From an uncultured Clostridia bacterium (GTDB lineage: Bacteria > Bacillota > Clostridia > Oscillospirales > CAG-272): a stretch of 16,616 bases of DNA. The notes beneath the pieces were generated by a model. It was not told the DNA's origin. It saw only the letters and a program-made list of their open reading frames with translations, and ran no database searches. The position numbers and the translations under genes are program-made. Location: contig CALBLD010000205.1 in NCBI GenBank assembly GCA_937895775.1, forward strand, positions 1 to 16,616. Direction: 5' to 3'. Below, one piece after another: positions 8,250 to 15,330 of this stretch. Numbering within the stretch: the first letter of the stretch is position 1; every line of letters starts with the position of its first letter.

Positions 8250-9179
8250 TTACATTTGCGAGAGCTTTCCGAAAAGGTCTTCGAAAAGGCGGTCGCGGTT
8301 TATCCATGTGACTACCCGCATACTGTGACGCGAATAGTCGTGTCCGTAATGATTGTCGTATTCGGGAATGAGCGAGGGGATGATTCTCGATGACATAAAA
8401 CGCGATCCGTCGTTGATAAGCCATGCGACGGCAGTAACATCCCATATGACACGGGTCCAAGGACGTCCGCTTGCATAGCTGTTCGCCGCCGCACACGCAT
8501 TGTCAACAAGATAGTCGCAAAGTTTGTTCTTTCCGTAAAGCCAGTGGCGAAGTTCGGGTTCGGAGGTGGCAAATCTGTCAACAACACCTCCGCAGGGGAG
8601 CTGAACAAGAGGTGCACCGCAGCCGAATATTATGCGTGCGGCGGCAACATCCTGAAGCATGTTGAATTCGCGCGTGTCGTTCATCCATTCGGCATGTCCG
8701 CCGAGCCATACGATCACGATACGATCGGTTATCTCGGGTTGCATGATTATTGCCGAGGCAACATTGGTTATGGCACCTATCGCAACCACATAAAGCGGCT
8801 TTTCTTTGCTGTATCCGAGCGCAAGCTCTGCAATTCTGCGCGCCGCGGGCGAATCGACCGGAGTATGTTCGTCGGGAAGAAATTCGGTCGATCCTCTGTA
8901 TACAAGCTCTTCGATGTCGGTGCGGTCGGCGAGCTTCAGAAGTTTGTGTATCTCCATGTAGCTCTTTTCCATTCCGTCCGCGGCGGACACCGAGTTGTAG
9001 TTGTCGTGTGTGAAGAAGGGAGCGGCGGTTATAGCCTTTACATTAAGCCGCTCTTTGTTTGCGAGCATGTAGGAAATTGCAAACTGATCGTCGATCTCAT
9101 TGAATGCGTCGGTGTCGAGTATCATATCGACAGGCCCCGTCGGAACCTCAAGATTTTTCAGTCTTTCAAATTCGGTCAT
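8250..9179 (-). CDS. Nucleoside hydrolase-like protein (IUNH superfamily, atypical active site)
   Basis: Members of this family split the N-glycosidic bond of ribonucleosides, giving a base and ribose. The 309-residue cytoplasmic protein has the calcium and ribose Asp cluster near its N-terminus as D22-T-D24, then NEIDDQFA with D30 and D31. That is two residues longer than the textbook DxDPGxDD loop. AIGAITN (133-139) and REFN (170-173) match later family blocks. At the position where classic inosine-uridine hydrolases have the catalytic His before Asp, this one has W246-D247 (VIWDVTAVAW). Calcium binding is therefore probably kept, but the leaving-group residue differs, so the substrate may not be inosine or uridine. 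The ATG at 9179 has AAAGGAG at 9187-9193. It is the last gene after glyA and an acetyltransferase, 30 bases behind the latter. Confidence 0.85.
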   Translation of the reverse strand: MTEFERLKNLEVPTGPVDMILDTDAFNEIDDQFAISYMLANKERLNVKAITAAPFFTHDNYNSVSAADGMEKSYMEIHKLLKLADRTDIEELVYRGSTEFLPDEHTPVDSPAARRIAELALGYSKEKPLYVVAIGAITNVASAIIMQPEITDRIVIVWLGGHAEWMNDTREFNMLQDVAAARIIFGCGAPLVQLPCGGVVDRFATSEPELRHWLYGKNKLCDYLVDNACAAANSYASGRPWTRVIWDVTAVAWLINDGSRFMSSRIIPSLIPEYDNHYGHDYSRHSMRVVTWINRDRLFEDLFGKLSQM

Positions 9180-9209
9180 GTTCTTTCTCCTTTGAGTAAT
9201 TGTATTATT

Positions 9210-9845
9210 TTATTCTGTTGAACAGTCAAAAAGGATGTCGGGCTTGTGCTTCATGCTGTCGGCGTCGGTGATTTTTCTGATTACCTTTGCCGGAACTCCG
9301 GCTGCAAAGCTGTCGGGCGGAATGTCGTGCGTTACAACACTTCCGGCTCCGATTACACAGCGGTCACCTATGGTGACGCCGGGGCAGACGGTCACACCCG
9401 CTCCGAACCAGCAGTCGTTGCCGATGTGTACCGGCTTTGCCCAGCAGAGGCGGCGGATGTTTCCGTCGCCGTCCTTTATCGCCTTGCGCTCAGCTGCAAT
9501 CATCGGGTGGAGCGGGGTCACGATCGTCGTGTTCGGTCCGAAATTGCAGTCGTCACCTATAATTACTTCTGCATCGTCCTGTACTGTCAGGTTGAAATTT
9601 CCGAAAAAGCGTTTGCCGATTTTCGTGTGCTTCCCGTAGTGGAAGGCGATCGGACCCTGAATGAATCCGCCCTCTCCGAACTCTCCGAGTATCTTTCCGA
9701 GTATTGCGGCACGTTTTTCGACCTCGTCTTCGTGAGTTGCGTTGTAATCGACATTAAGATTGTGAGTGCGCAGTTTTATCGCTTTAAGCACCGGATCGCC
9801 CGGAAAAAAGAGTACGCCGGCAAAAATTCTTTCTTCCTGATTCAT
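9210..9845 (-). CDS. Sugar O-acetyltransferase, maltose/galactoside transacetylase type
   Basis: This is a 211-residue cytoplasmic trimeric acetyltransferase that moves acetyl from acetyl-CoA to a sugar or sugar-like acceptor. An N-terminal helical part (EERIFAG, then a conserved NVDYNAT-like stretch) precedes a left-handed beta-helix of hexapeptide repeats: VIIGDDCNFGPNTTI, then PLHPM with the probable catalytic His113, then VHIGNDCWFGAGVTV and PGVTIGDRCVIGAGSVV. The tail DIPPDSFAAGVPAKVIRKI is the family's closing signature. The frame is open further upstream, but the ATG at 9845 is chosen because everything before it lies inside glyA and matches nothing. A GAGG site sits in the last glyA codons and the ATG is one base after the glyA stop (TGATATG), implying translational coupling. 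The natural acceptor cannot be told. Confidence 0.9.
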   Translation of the reverse strand: MNQEERIFAGVLFFPGDPVLKAIKLRTHNLNVDYNATHEDEVEKRAAILGKILGEFGEGGFIQGPIAFHYGKHTKIGKRFFGNFNLTVQDDAEVIIGDDCNFGPNTTIVTPLHPMIAAERKAIKDGDGNIRRLCWAKPVHIGNDCWFGAGVTVCPGVTIGDRCVIGAGSVVTHDIPPDSFAAGVPAKVIRKITDADSMKHKPDILFDCSTE

Positions 9846-9846
9846 A

Positions 9847-11106
9847 TCAGTTTTCCTCGTAAAGCGGATATTTCGCCGTGATCTTCGTAACCTCGGCTCT
9901 GATGTCATCGGCAATTTCCGCAAATGCATCATCGTCTTTGACGGCGCAGCGTCTGAAAAGTTCGGCGATCTTTGCGAAATCATCCTCGCGCAGTCCGCGC
10001 GTAGTCGCGGCGGGGGTTCCGACGCGCAGTCCGCTTGTGACAAAAGGCTTTTCGGGGTCGTTGGGAATTCCGTTTTTGTTCGTTGTTATGTTGACCGCAT
10101 CGAGACGATGCTCAAAATCCTTGCCTGTAATTCCGAAGGAGCGCAGATCAAGCAGAATGAGATGGTTGTCCGTTCCGCCGGATACCATGTTGAAGCCGTT
10201 CTCCGAAAATGCTTTCGCAAATGCGTGTGCGTTTTTGACGACCTGTCCCGCGTATTCTTTGAACGAGGGCTTGAGTGCTTCGCCGAAGCAGACCGCCTTT
10301 GCGGCGATTGTGTGCATAAGCGGACCGCCCTGCGTACCGGGGAATATTGCCTTGTCTATGGCTTTTGCATATTCCTCTCTGCAAAGTATCATACCGCCGC
10401 GCGGACCGCGGAGCGTTTTGTGGGTGGTTGTCGTAACGATATCGGCATACGGAATCGGAGACGGATGAAGTCCTGCGGCAACAAGTCCCGCAATGTGCGC
10501 CATATCTACCATGAGATATGCACCGACCTTTTTGGCAATGGCTCCGAATCTTTCGAAGTCGATGATTCTCGGATATGCGGATGCGCCGGCTACAATAAGT
10601 TTCGGCTTACATTCGAGTGCGATGCGTTCGACCTCGTCGTAGTCTATAAATCCTTCGTCGTTTACTCCGTAGGGAACAAAGTGATAAAGCATGCCCGACA
10701 GATTGACCGGACTGCCGTGCGTGAGATGTCCGCCGTGCGCAAGATTCATTCCCATAACCGTGTCGCCGGGTTTAAGCAGTGCGGTGTAGACGGCAGTGTT
10801 CGCCTGTGCGCCCGAGTGCGGCTGAACGTTTGCGTGTTCGGCTCCGAAAAGTCTGCATGCGCGGTCACGCGCAATATTTTCAACGATATCCACACATTCG
10901 CATCCGCCGTAATAACGGTGCGAGGGGTAGCCTTCGGCATATTTGTTTGTAAGAACAGACGAGTTTGCCGCAAGTATTGCCTTTGAAACAAAGTTTTCGG
11001 AAGCTATCAGCTCGATTTTGCTTTGCTGACGCAGAAGTTCGGCGGCAACGGCATCGGCAACGTCGGGATCGAACGATCTCAGATATTCAAGATTTTCTTT
11101 TATCAT
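9847..11106 (-). CDS. glyA: Serine hydroxymethyltransferase
   Basis: GlyA converts serine and tetrahydrofolate into glycine and 5,10-methylene-THF, the main source of one-carbon units, in the cytoplasm with PLP. The 419 residues match the family. Hallmarks in order are IELIASENFVS, NKYAEGYPSHRYYGG, QPHSGAQAN (PLP phosphate area), VDMAHIAGLVAAGLHPSP, and the PLP-lysine motif TTTTHKTLRGPRGG with Lys230. NKNGIPND and GLRVGTPAATTRG lie towards the C-terminus. The ATG at 11106 is chosen over one at 11127 for two reasons: GGAGG (11115-11119) sits eight bases upstream of it, and the predicted transcript begins near 11133, leaving no room for a ribosome site for the earlier ATG. It is first in an operon with the acetyltransferase and nucleoside hydrolase-like genes. 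Confidence 0.97.
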   Translation of the reverse strand: MIKENLEYLRSFDPDVADAVAAELLRQQSKIELIASENFVSKAILAANSSVLTNKYAEGYPSHRYYGGCECVDIVENIARDRACRLFGAEHANVQPHSGAQANTAVYTALLKPGDTVMGMNLAHGGHLTHGSPVNLSGMLYHFVPYGVNDEGFIDYDEVERIALECKPKLIVAGASAYPRIIDFERFGAIAKKVGAYLMVDMAHIAGLVAAGLHPSPIPYADIVTTTTHKTLRGPRGGMILCREEYAKAIDKAIFPGTQGGPLMHTIAAKAVCFGEALKPSFKEYAGQVVKNAHAFAKAFSENGFNMVSGGTDNHLILLDLRSFGITGKDFEHRLDAVNITTNKNGIPNDPEKPFVTSGLRVGTPAATTRGLREDDFAKIAELFRRCAVKDDDAFAEIADDIRAEVTKITAKYPLYEEN

Positions 11107-11139
11107 TTTGTTTTCCTCCGCGGACATGCATTTTCAGTC

Positions 11140-11168
11140 ATTATACATTATATTTTCATTTTTGTAAA
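11140..11168 (-). promoter_or_regulatory. Sigma-A promoter of the glyA operon
   Basis: Reading the minus strand, TTTACA (11163-11168, 5 of 6) and TATAAT (11140-11145, 6 of 6) are spaced exactly 17 bases. Transcription should start near 11133, giving a leader of only about 27 bases, too short for a riboswitch. It lies between the terminator of the upstream operon and glyA. Confidence 0.88.
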
Positions 11169-11188
11169 GTAATTTTTAAAATAATTAT

Positions 11189-11217
11189 GCGTGGCAGTAC
11201 CTTTGGCACCGCCACGC
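11189..11217 (-). terminator. Rho-independent terminator after the DUF1667 gene
   Basis: On the minus strand GCGTGGC pairs with GCCACGC, continued inward through a G-T pair and GTGCC/GGTAC around an AAA loop, about 13 bp in all. An AT-rich run ATAATTATTTT follows. It ends the three-gene redox operon just before the glyA promoter. Confidence 0.87.
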
Positions 11218-11225
11218 TGACAGGT

Positions 11226-11570
11226 TTACAGATTTCTTGTTACAAGGATGTCAATACCGAGACCGCAGACGTTTGCAAGCGCGACGTCGCCGACCGACAC
11301 GGGTGCCGTCAGCAGCACATCGTCAAGCTTTTTCATGATCTCGCTTATCATACCCTTCGGGACAGGTGCGCTTGTCTTTACGGGACAGCGGACGTATGCG
11401 GCTCCGTTTATCCTGACCGTGGAGGTTATGACCCTCGTCGGCGCGATAAGCTCCTTTTTTCCGTATTCGACGCCTCTCGCACAACCGTTTCCGGTTACTG
11501 CGTATCCGTTTTCGTCGTCAACATTCAGATGACAGCCCTTGGGACAGCATATACAGATTACTTCTTTCAT
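11226..11570 (-). CDS. DUF1667 family protein (Cys-rich partner of the FAD oxidoreductases)
   Basis: This small 114-residue cytoplasmic protein of the DUF1667 family is usually found beside GlpA-like and pyridine nucleotide-disulfide-type oxidoreductases in anaerobes. It opens with a cysteine group, C6, C8, C9 and C13 (CICCPKGC), followed by C30 in GNGCARGVEY, a pattern that suggests an iron-sulfur or zinc site resembling the start of molybdopterin oxidoreductases. RVITSTVRI and RCPVKTSAPVPK are the other family blocks. The ATG at 11570 is preceded by GGAGA seven bases upstream; a longer open frame reaching 11801 overlaps the next gene and is ignored. It is the third gene of the trio, 37 bases behind the second, with a terminator eight bases after it. 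An electron-transfer or assembly subunit is the likely role; this is inference from context. Confidence 0.9.
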   Translation of the reverse strand: MKEVICICCPKGCHLNVDDENGYAVTGNGCARGVEYGKKELIAPTRVITSTVRINGAAYVRCPVKTSAPVPKGMISEIMKKLDDVLLTAPVSVGDVALANVCGLGIDILVTRNL

Positions 11571-11607
11571 GTTTTTATCTCCATTCCACAAAATGCTTAT
11601 ACGGCGG

Positions 11608-12876
11608 TCATACCGGGTCGTCGCAGACTTCGACGACCAGTTCGTCGTTGACTTTTGCAAAAAGCGGCTTCGGGATTGTGATTTTTTCCATCTCGCCCGG
11701 TGCCATGCGCTCGCGCTTGAACTGTGCGATAACCGTGCCGCCGCTTGTGACCCTGATAACCGATTTGCCTCTGACCTTGTTCGTGCGGAAGAATATCTCA
11801 ACCGATTTGTCGATGTTTTCGGGACGTATGAACTGCGGCAGAGTGTAGTTTACCCCGTTTCCGTTTCTGACCGAAACCGATCTGCCGCCGCATCTGACTC
11901 CCGCCGCAAATTTTGCCGCGGACGCACCCGCGCGAAGGCTTTCCGCAGTGACATAATCGACAAGATCGTGAACGTGTGCAACATTTCCGCAGGCAAATAT
12001 TCCGGGAACCGATGTTTCCATGTTTTCGTGAACGAATGCGCCGTTTGTTCGGCGGTCGATCTCAATGCCCGCACCCTTTGTAAGCTCGTTTTCGGGAATC
12101 AGACCGACCGAAAGAAGGAGCGTGTCACATTCGATCTCGAATTCGCTGCCCGGAATCGGGGTGTATCCGTCCACGCGGCTGATCTGTATTTTCTCTACCC
12201 GGTCTTTTCCGATGATGTTTGTTACGGTGTGCGAGAGATAAAGCGGGATGTCAAAATCGTTCAGACATTGCACAATGTTTCTCGTAAGACCGTTTGAATA
12301 GGGGCAAAGCTCGACGCATGCGAGTACCTTTGCGCCCTCAAGGGTAAGACGTCGCGCCATTATGAGACCTATATCTCCCGAACCGAGTATTACCACGCGT
12401 TTTCCGGGCATGTATCCTTCGATGTTTACATATCGCTGAGCGGTTCCTGCGGTAAGAACGCCTGCGGGACGGTCGCCCGGTATTGCGATAGCTCCTCTTG
12501 TGCGTTCACGACAACCCATGCACAGGATTATTGCACCTGCCTCGTAAACACGGTATCCAAGCTCCTTGCTTATGCATACAACCCGACGGTCGGGGGTGAC
12601 GCTCAGCACCATCGTGTTGCAGAGAACCTCGGCGTTCTCCTTTTCGGCAACCATCTTCGCAAATCTTGCGGCATATTCGGGGCCTGTCAACTCTTCTTTG
12701 AAATAGTGAAGTCCGAAGCCGTTGTGTATGCACTGGTTGAGAATGCCGCCGACCTCGCGGTCGCGTTCAATGACAAGAACGCTTTCTGCGCCGTTGTCGC
12801 ATGCGGATACTGCCGCGGCAAGTCCGGCGGGACCGCCGCCGATAACTATCACATCATAATATCTGTCGGCTGTCAT
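11608..12876 (-). CDS. FAD/NAD(P)-dependent oxidoreductase, second subunit of the redox trio
   Basis: A 422-residue flavoprotein of the pyridine nucleotide-disulfide reductase superfamily. The FAD motif is GGGPAG at 13-18 and the NAD(P) motif GSGDIG at 165-170 in a second Rossmann fold. The long conserved block with GGILNQCIHNGFGLH and EELTGPEYAARF, then CMGCRERTRGA, IPGDRPAGV and NIVQCLNDFDIPLYLSHTV, is characteristic of the clostridial oxidoreductase beside GlpA-like proteins. IFACGNVAHVHDLVD is the C-terminal FAD motif. It probably passes electrons from the GlpA-like flavin to NAD(P) or another carrier. Its ATG at 12876 overlaps the stop of the upstream gene (ATGA), with GGAGG seven bases ahead inside that gene, so the two are translationally coupled and probably form a complex. 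Related families include HCN synthase and octopine/nopaline oxidase subunits, so substrate certainty is low. Confidence 0.9.
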   Translation of the reverse strand: MTADRYYDVIVIGGGPAGLAAAVSACDNGAESVLVIERDREVGGILNQCIHNGFGLHYFKEELTGPEYAARFAKMVAEKENAEVLCNTMVLSVTPDRRVVCISKELGYRVYEAGAIILCMGCRERTRGAIAIPGDRPAGVLTAGTAQRYVNIEGYMPGKRVVILGSGDIGLIMARRLTLEGAKVLACVELCPYSNGLTRNIVQCLNDFDIPLYLSHTVTNIIGKDRVEKIQISRVDGYTPIPGSEFEIECDTLLLSVGLIPENELTKGAGIEIDRRTNGAFVHENMETSVPGIFACGNVAHVHDLVDYVTAESLRAGASAAKFAAGVRCGGRSVSVRNGNGVNYTLPQFIRPENIDKSVEIFFRTNKVRGKSVIRVTSGGTVIAQFKRERMAPGEMEKITIPKPLFAKVNDELVVEVCDDPV

Positions 12877-14318
12877 CTCTGCGCCTCCTTTGTTTCTCCG
12901 GTAAGAATGTAGCTTCCGTCGTTTCCGAGCGTAATGTCAAGCGGCGAGACACCAAGCTCACGCGCGAGGATTTCGTGTACTCTCGGGGAGCAGAAGCCTC
13001 CCTGACACCGCCCGAGTCCCGCACCCGTGCGTCGCTTTATCGCATCTATGCTGCGCGGCTGTATGGGACGCCTTATCGCGGCAACAATGTCGCCCTCGGT
13101 GACCGTCTCGCAGCGGCAGATTATCTGTCCGTAGAGCGGGTCTTGCTTTATGATTTCGGCTTTTTCCTCTTCGCCGAGCTTGTTGAAGCGGACTACTTCG
13201 CGTTTGTCTGTAAAATTCTTCTTTTCTTTCGTTTCGAGTCCGCATTTGCGAAGCAGTTTTATTCCCTCAAGCGCAACGGCGGGCGCGGCGGGAAGTCCGG
13301 GGGACTTTATCCCCGCAAGATTTACGAAGTTTTCGCATGCGGGCGAGATATTTATAATAAAATCGCTGTCGGCGGTTGCCGGGCGGACACCTGCGTATTC
13401 GTGGATTACCTGTCTGAAATCTATGCCGGGAACCGAACGGAGTCCGCTTGTTTTGAGCTTCGGAAGCGTTTCGGCAACTGTTCCGACGCTGTCGCCGTCT
13501 CTGACTTCAAATGCGTCCGGTCCGACTATCATATTGCCGTGGACGGTCGGCGCAACGAGTACGCCTTTGCCCTTTTCGTCCGGACAGCGGAAGATGACCG
13601 AATTTACCTTTTTCCCCTCGCATTTGTCGAGAACATAATACTGACCGCAGAGATTTATCGGTTTTATGTCGGTGTCGCCGACCATTGCAGCAATCTCCGA
13701 GGCATAACATCCGGCGGCGTTCACAATGTATTTCGCCGAAAAATCCCCGCCGCTTGTGTGTACGATAAAGCCGTTTTCGTGCTTTTCGATCGACCTGACC
13801 CCACAGGACAGATTGACATCGGCACCGTTGACAACGGCGGTTTCCGCCATTGCGCAGGTGTACTCCCACGGATCGACTATTGCCGAGTGCGGAGCATAAA
13901 GTGCGCCGAGAATGTCGGGATTTACCGACGGTTCGATCGCAAGCACCTCGTCGCGCGAAAGTACACGCGCCCCTTCGACTCCGTTTGCGTCGGCGCGCTC
14001 TTTAAGCTCATGTATAAGCCGGATGTCGGCGTCCGTAAATGCGAGAACAAACGACGGGAGTTCACGTCGGAGAACAGACAGTTTTTCGCAGATCTGTTTT
14101 GCGAGTTTTACTCCTTCGACGTTGAGACGCGCGCAGAGCGTACCCGGTTCGGGATCGTAGCCCGCATGAAGAATTGCGCTGTTGGCTTTGGTTGCACCGC
14201 ATCCGACATCGTTCGAACGCTCGACGACTCCGACCGACAGCTCAAACCGCGACAGCTCGTATGCGACGGCGGCACCCGTCACCCCGCATCCGATTATAAG
14301 AATATCATAGTTTTTCAT
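12873..14318 (-). CDS. GlpA-like FAD oxidoreductase with C-terminal [2Fe-2S] domain
   Basis: A 481-residue flavoprotein of the DAO family, probably oxidising glycerol-3-phosphate or another 2-hydroxy acid or alcohol. The FAD motif GCGVTG at 10-15 follows a first beta-strand. NAAGCYA, the substrate-side block HEYAGVRPATADSDF and the terminal FAD block GIKSPGLPAAPAVA match GlpA-like and L-2-hydroxyglutarate oxidase-like proteins. The C-terminal BFD-like domain carries C401, C403, C438 and C443 (ICRCET then GRCQGGFC), ligands for a [2Fe-2S] cluster. The ATG at 14318 is chosen for its TTCTCC-complement site (GGAGAA) about eight bases upstream; a TTG 24 bases further up would sit almost on the transcript start. 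No membrane anchor is seen. It heads the trio, but no glycerol kinase or facilitator gene is in view, so glycerol-3-phosphate is a guess. Confidence 0.88.
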   Translation of the reverse strand: MKNYDILIIGCGVTGAAVAYELSRFELSVGVVERSNDVGCGATKANSAILHAGYDPEPGTLCARLNVEGVKLAKQICEKLSVLRRELPSFVLAFTDADIRLIHELKERADANGVEGARVLSRDEVLAIEPSVNPDILGALYAPHSAIVDPWEYTCAMAETAVVNGADVNLSCGVRSIEKHENGFIVHTSGGDFSAKYIVNAAGCYASEIAAMVGDTDIKPINLCGQYYVLDKCEGKKVNSVIFRCPDEKGKGVLVAPTVHGNMIVGPDAFEVRDGDSVGTVAETLPKLKTSGLRSVPGIDFRQVIHEYAGVRPATADSDFIINISPACENFVNLAGIKSPGLPAAPAVALEGIKLLRKCGLETKEKKNFTDKREVVRFNKLGEEEKAEIIKQDPLYGQIICRCETVTEGDIVAAIRRPIQPRSIDAIKRRTGAGLGRCQGGFCSPRVHEILARELGVSPLDITLGNDGSYILTGETKEAQR

Positions 14319-14351
14319 CTTGGTTTTTCTCCGTTTTATCAATATGACAAT

Positions 14352-14380
14352 ATTTTAACATTAAAAAGCGGTTTTGTCAA
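14352..14380 (-). promoter_or_regulatory. Sigma-A promoter of the GlpA-like operon
   Basis: On the minus strand TTGACA (14375-14380, 6 of 6) and TAAAAT (14352-14357, 5 of 6) are spaced 17 bases, with a start expected near 14345 and a leader of about 27 bases. AATAT-GACA-ATATT at 14341-14354 is an inverted repeat covering the start region and reaching into the -10 box, a possible operator. Confidence 0.86.
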
Positions 14381-14430
14381 GATTGTCCGACTTTTTTGAG
14401 CGTGAAATCCGACGCAGAGTGCAGTCTGTG

Positions 14431-14460
14431 ATTGACAATGTCAATTATCTGTGATATAAT
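14431..14460 (+). promoter_or_regulatory. Consensus sigma-A promoter with palindromic operator for the esterase-mnmE operon
   Basis: TTGACA (14432-14437) and TATAAT (14455-14460) both match consensus fully and are spaced 17 bases, so unregulated activity would be strong. The -35 box is embedded in a perfect palindrome, ATTGACA-A-TGTCAAT at 14431-14445, a good shape for a dimeric repressor site. Start is expected near 14467, leaving a leader of about 53 bases. It diverges from the GlpA-like promoter, with the two -35 boxes about 50 bases apart. Confidence 0.9.
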
Positions 14461-14486
14461 CATGACCGTGTAAATGTAAATACGAT

Positions 14487-14500
14487 CGGCATAAATGCCG
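14487..14500 (+). other. Hairpin just upstream of the esterase ribosome binding site
   Basis: CGGCATAAATGCCG is a perfect palindrome; as RNA it gives a 5-bp stem with a UAAA loop. It touches the GGGAGAGGG ribosome site at 14500-14508 and may affect access to it. The site itself is about 11 bases from the ATG, rather far. Confidence 0.45.
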
Positions 14501-14519
14501 GGAGAGGGATGACCTTAAA

Positions 14520-15320
14520 ATGTCGGATATAAGGGAAATAAAACTTTGGGATGTTACTCCGGATTTTGACCCGGAAAAGGGACTTCGGGAACCGTGTCTT
14601 CTCGATTATACCGTCAAAGGTGCGGATAAATGCGTCATTGTACTGCCGGGCGGCGGATACAGCAACAGGTGTGACGATTATGAGGGAACCGAAATCGCCG
14701 AAGAATTCAACAGATACGGGATATCGGCGTTCGTACTCTGTTACAGATACGGAAAATATAAGCATCCGATACCGCTTGAGGACGCAAACCGCGCGGTACG
14801 ACTTGTAAGATACATGGCGGGCGATTACGGCTACGCACCCGATAAGATCGCGATTATGGGATTTTCCGCAGGCGGTCATCTTGCCGCAACCGCGGTCACA
14901 TACTGGGACAGCGGCAGGAATGACGGCGACGATGTTGACAAAGTGTCCTCACGCCCCGATCTCGGATTGCTCTGCTATCCCGTAATTACACTCGGTAATG
15001 AGTATACGCATTGGGGATCGACGTATAATCTGCTCGGAAACGATTTTGACCCCGAAACGGCAAAAATGCTGTCCTGCGAAAATGCCGTCACAGAGGATAC
15101 GCCTCCGTGCTTTATCTGGGCGACTGCGGCTGACAACATTGTGCCGGTCAAAAATTCGCTTCTCATGGCAGAAGCACTGTCCGAAAAGAAGGTTCCGTTC
15201 GAACTGCATATCTATCCGTACGGCAGGCACGGAATGGCACTTGCCAATGACGACCCGCATGTCGAAACATGGTTCGGACTCTGCGTGCGGTTCGTAAAGC
15301 TTTGTTTTGATAAACATTGA
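14520..15320 (+). CDS. Alpha/beta hydrolase, acetyl-esterase type
   Basis: A 266-residue cytoplasmic serine esterase of the acetyl/xylan esterase (BD-FAE-like, dienelactone hydrolase-like) group, without signal peptide. LPGGGY (42-47) forms the oxyanion region, GFSAGG (114-119) holds the nucleophile Ser116, and the probable acid and base are Asp205 (AADNIVPV) and His237 (GRHGMAL). The ATG at 14520 lies about 11 bases after GAGAGGG; an ATG at 14509 stops within eight codons. Such enzymes commonly remove acetyl groups from imported plant-polysaccharide fragments, which fits a gut-type clostridium, but here no sugar genes adjoin it. It stands ten bases before mnmE and shares its promoter. The substrate is unknown; peptidase or lipase activity is less likely given the short lid-less layout. 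Confidence 0.87.
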   Translation: MSDIREIKLWDVTPDFDPEKGLREPCLLDYTVKGADKCVIVLPGGGYSNRCDDYEGTEIAEEFNRYGISAFVLCYRYGKYKHPIPLEDANRAVRLVRYMAGDYGYAPDKIAIMGFSAGGHLAATAVTYWDSGRNDGDDVDKVSSRPDLGLLCYPVITLGNEYTHWGSTYNLLGNDFDPETAKMLSCENAVTEDTPPCFIWATAADNIVPVKNSLLMAEALSEKKVPFELHIYPYGRHGMALANDDPHVETWFGLCVRFVKLCFDKH

Positions 15321-15330
15321 GGAGGGCATG

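Noticed and set aside
8544..9221. A 225-codon plus-strand frame opposite the nucleoside hydrolase-like gene
   Set aside because: No start signal or family features; antisense of a real gene.
11104..11127. Earlier glyA start at 11127
   Set aside because: It would begin about six bases after the predicted transcript start with no ribosome site, while the ATG at 11106 has GGAGG at ideal spacing.
11107..11188. Possible glycine or folate riboswitch ahead of glyA
   Set aside because: The predicted leader is only about 27 bases, and the upstream hairpin belongs to the neighbouring operon's terminator.
12975..14399. A 474-codon open frame on the plus strand, opposite the GlpA-like gene
   Set aside because: It has no ribosome site, recognisable motif or protein-like composition, and it lies fully against a well-supported gene. 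It arises from the codon bias of that gene.
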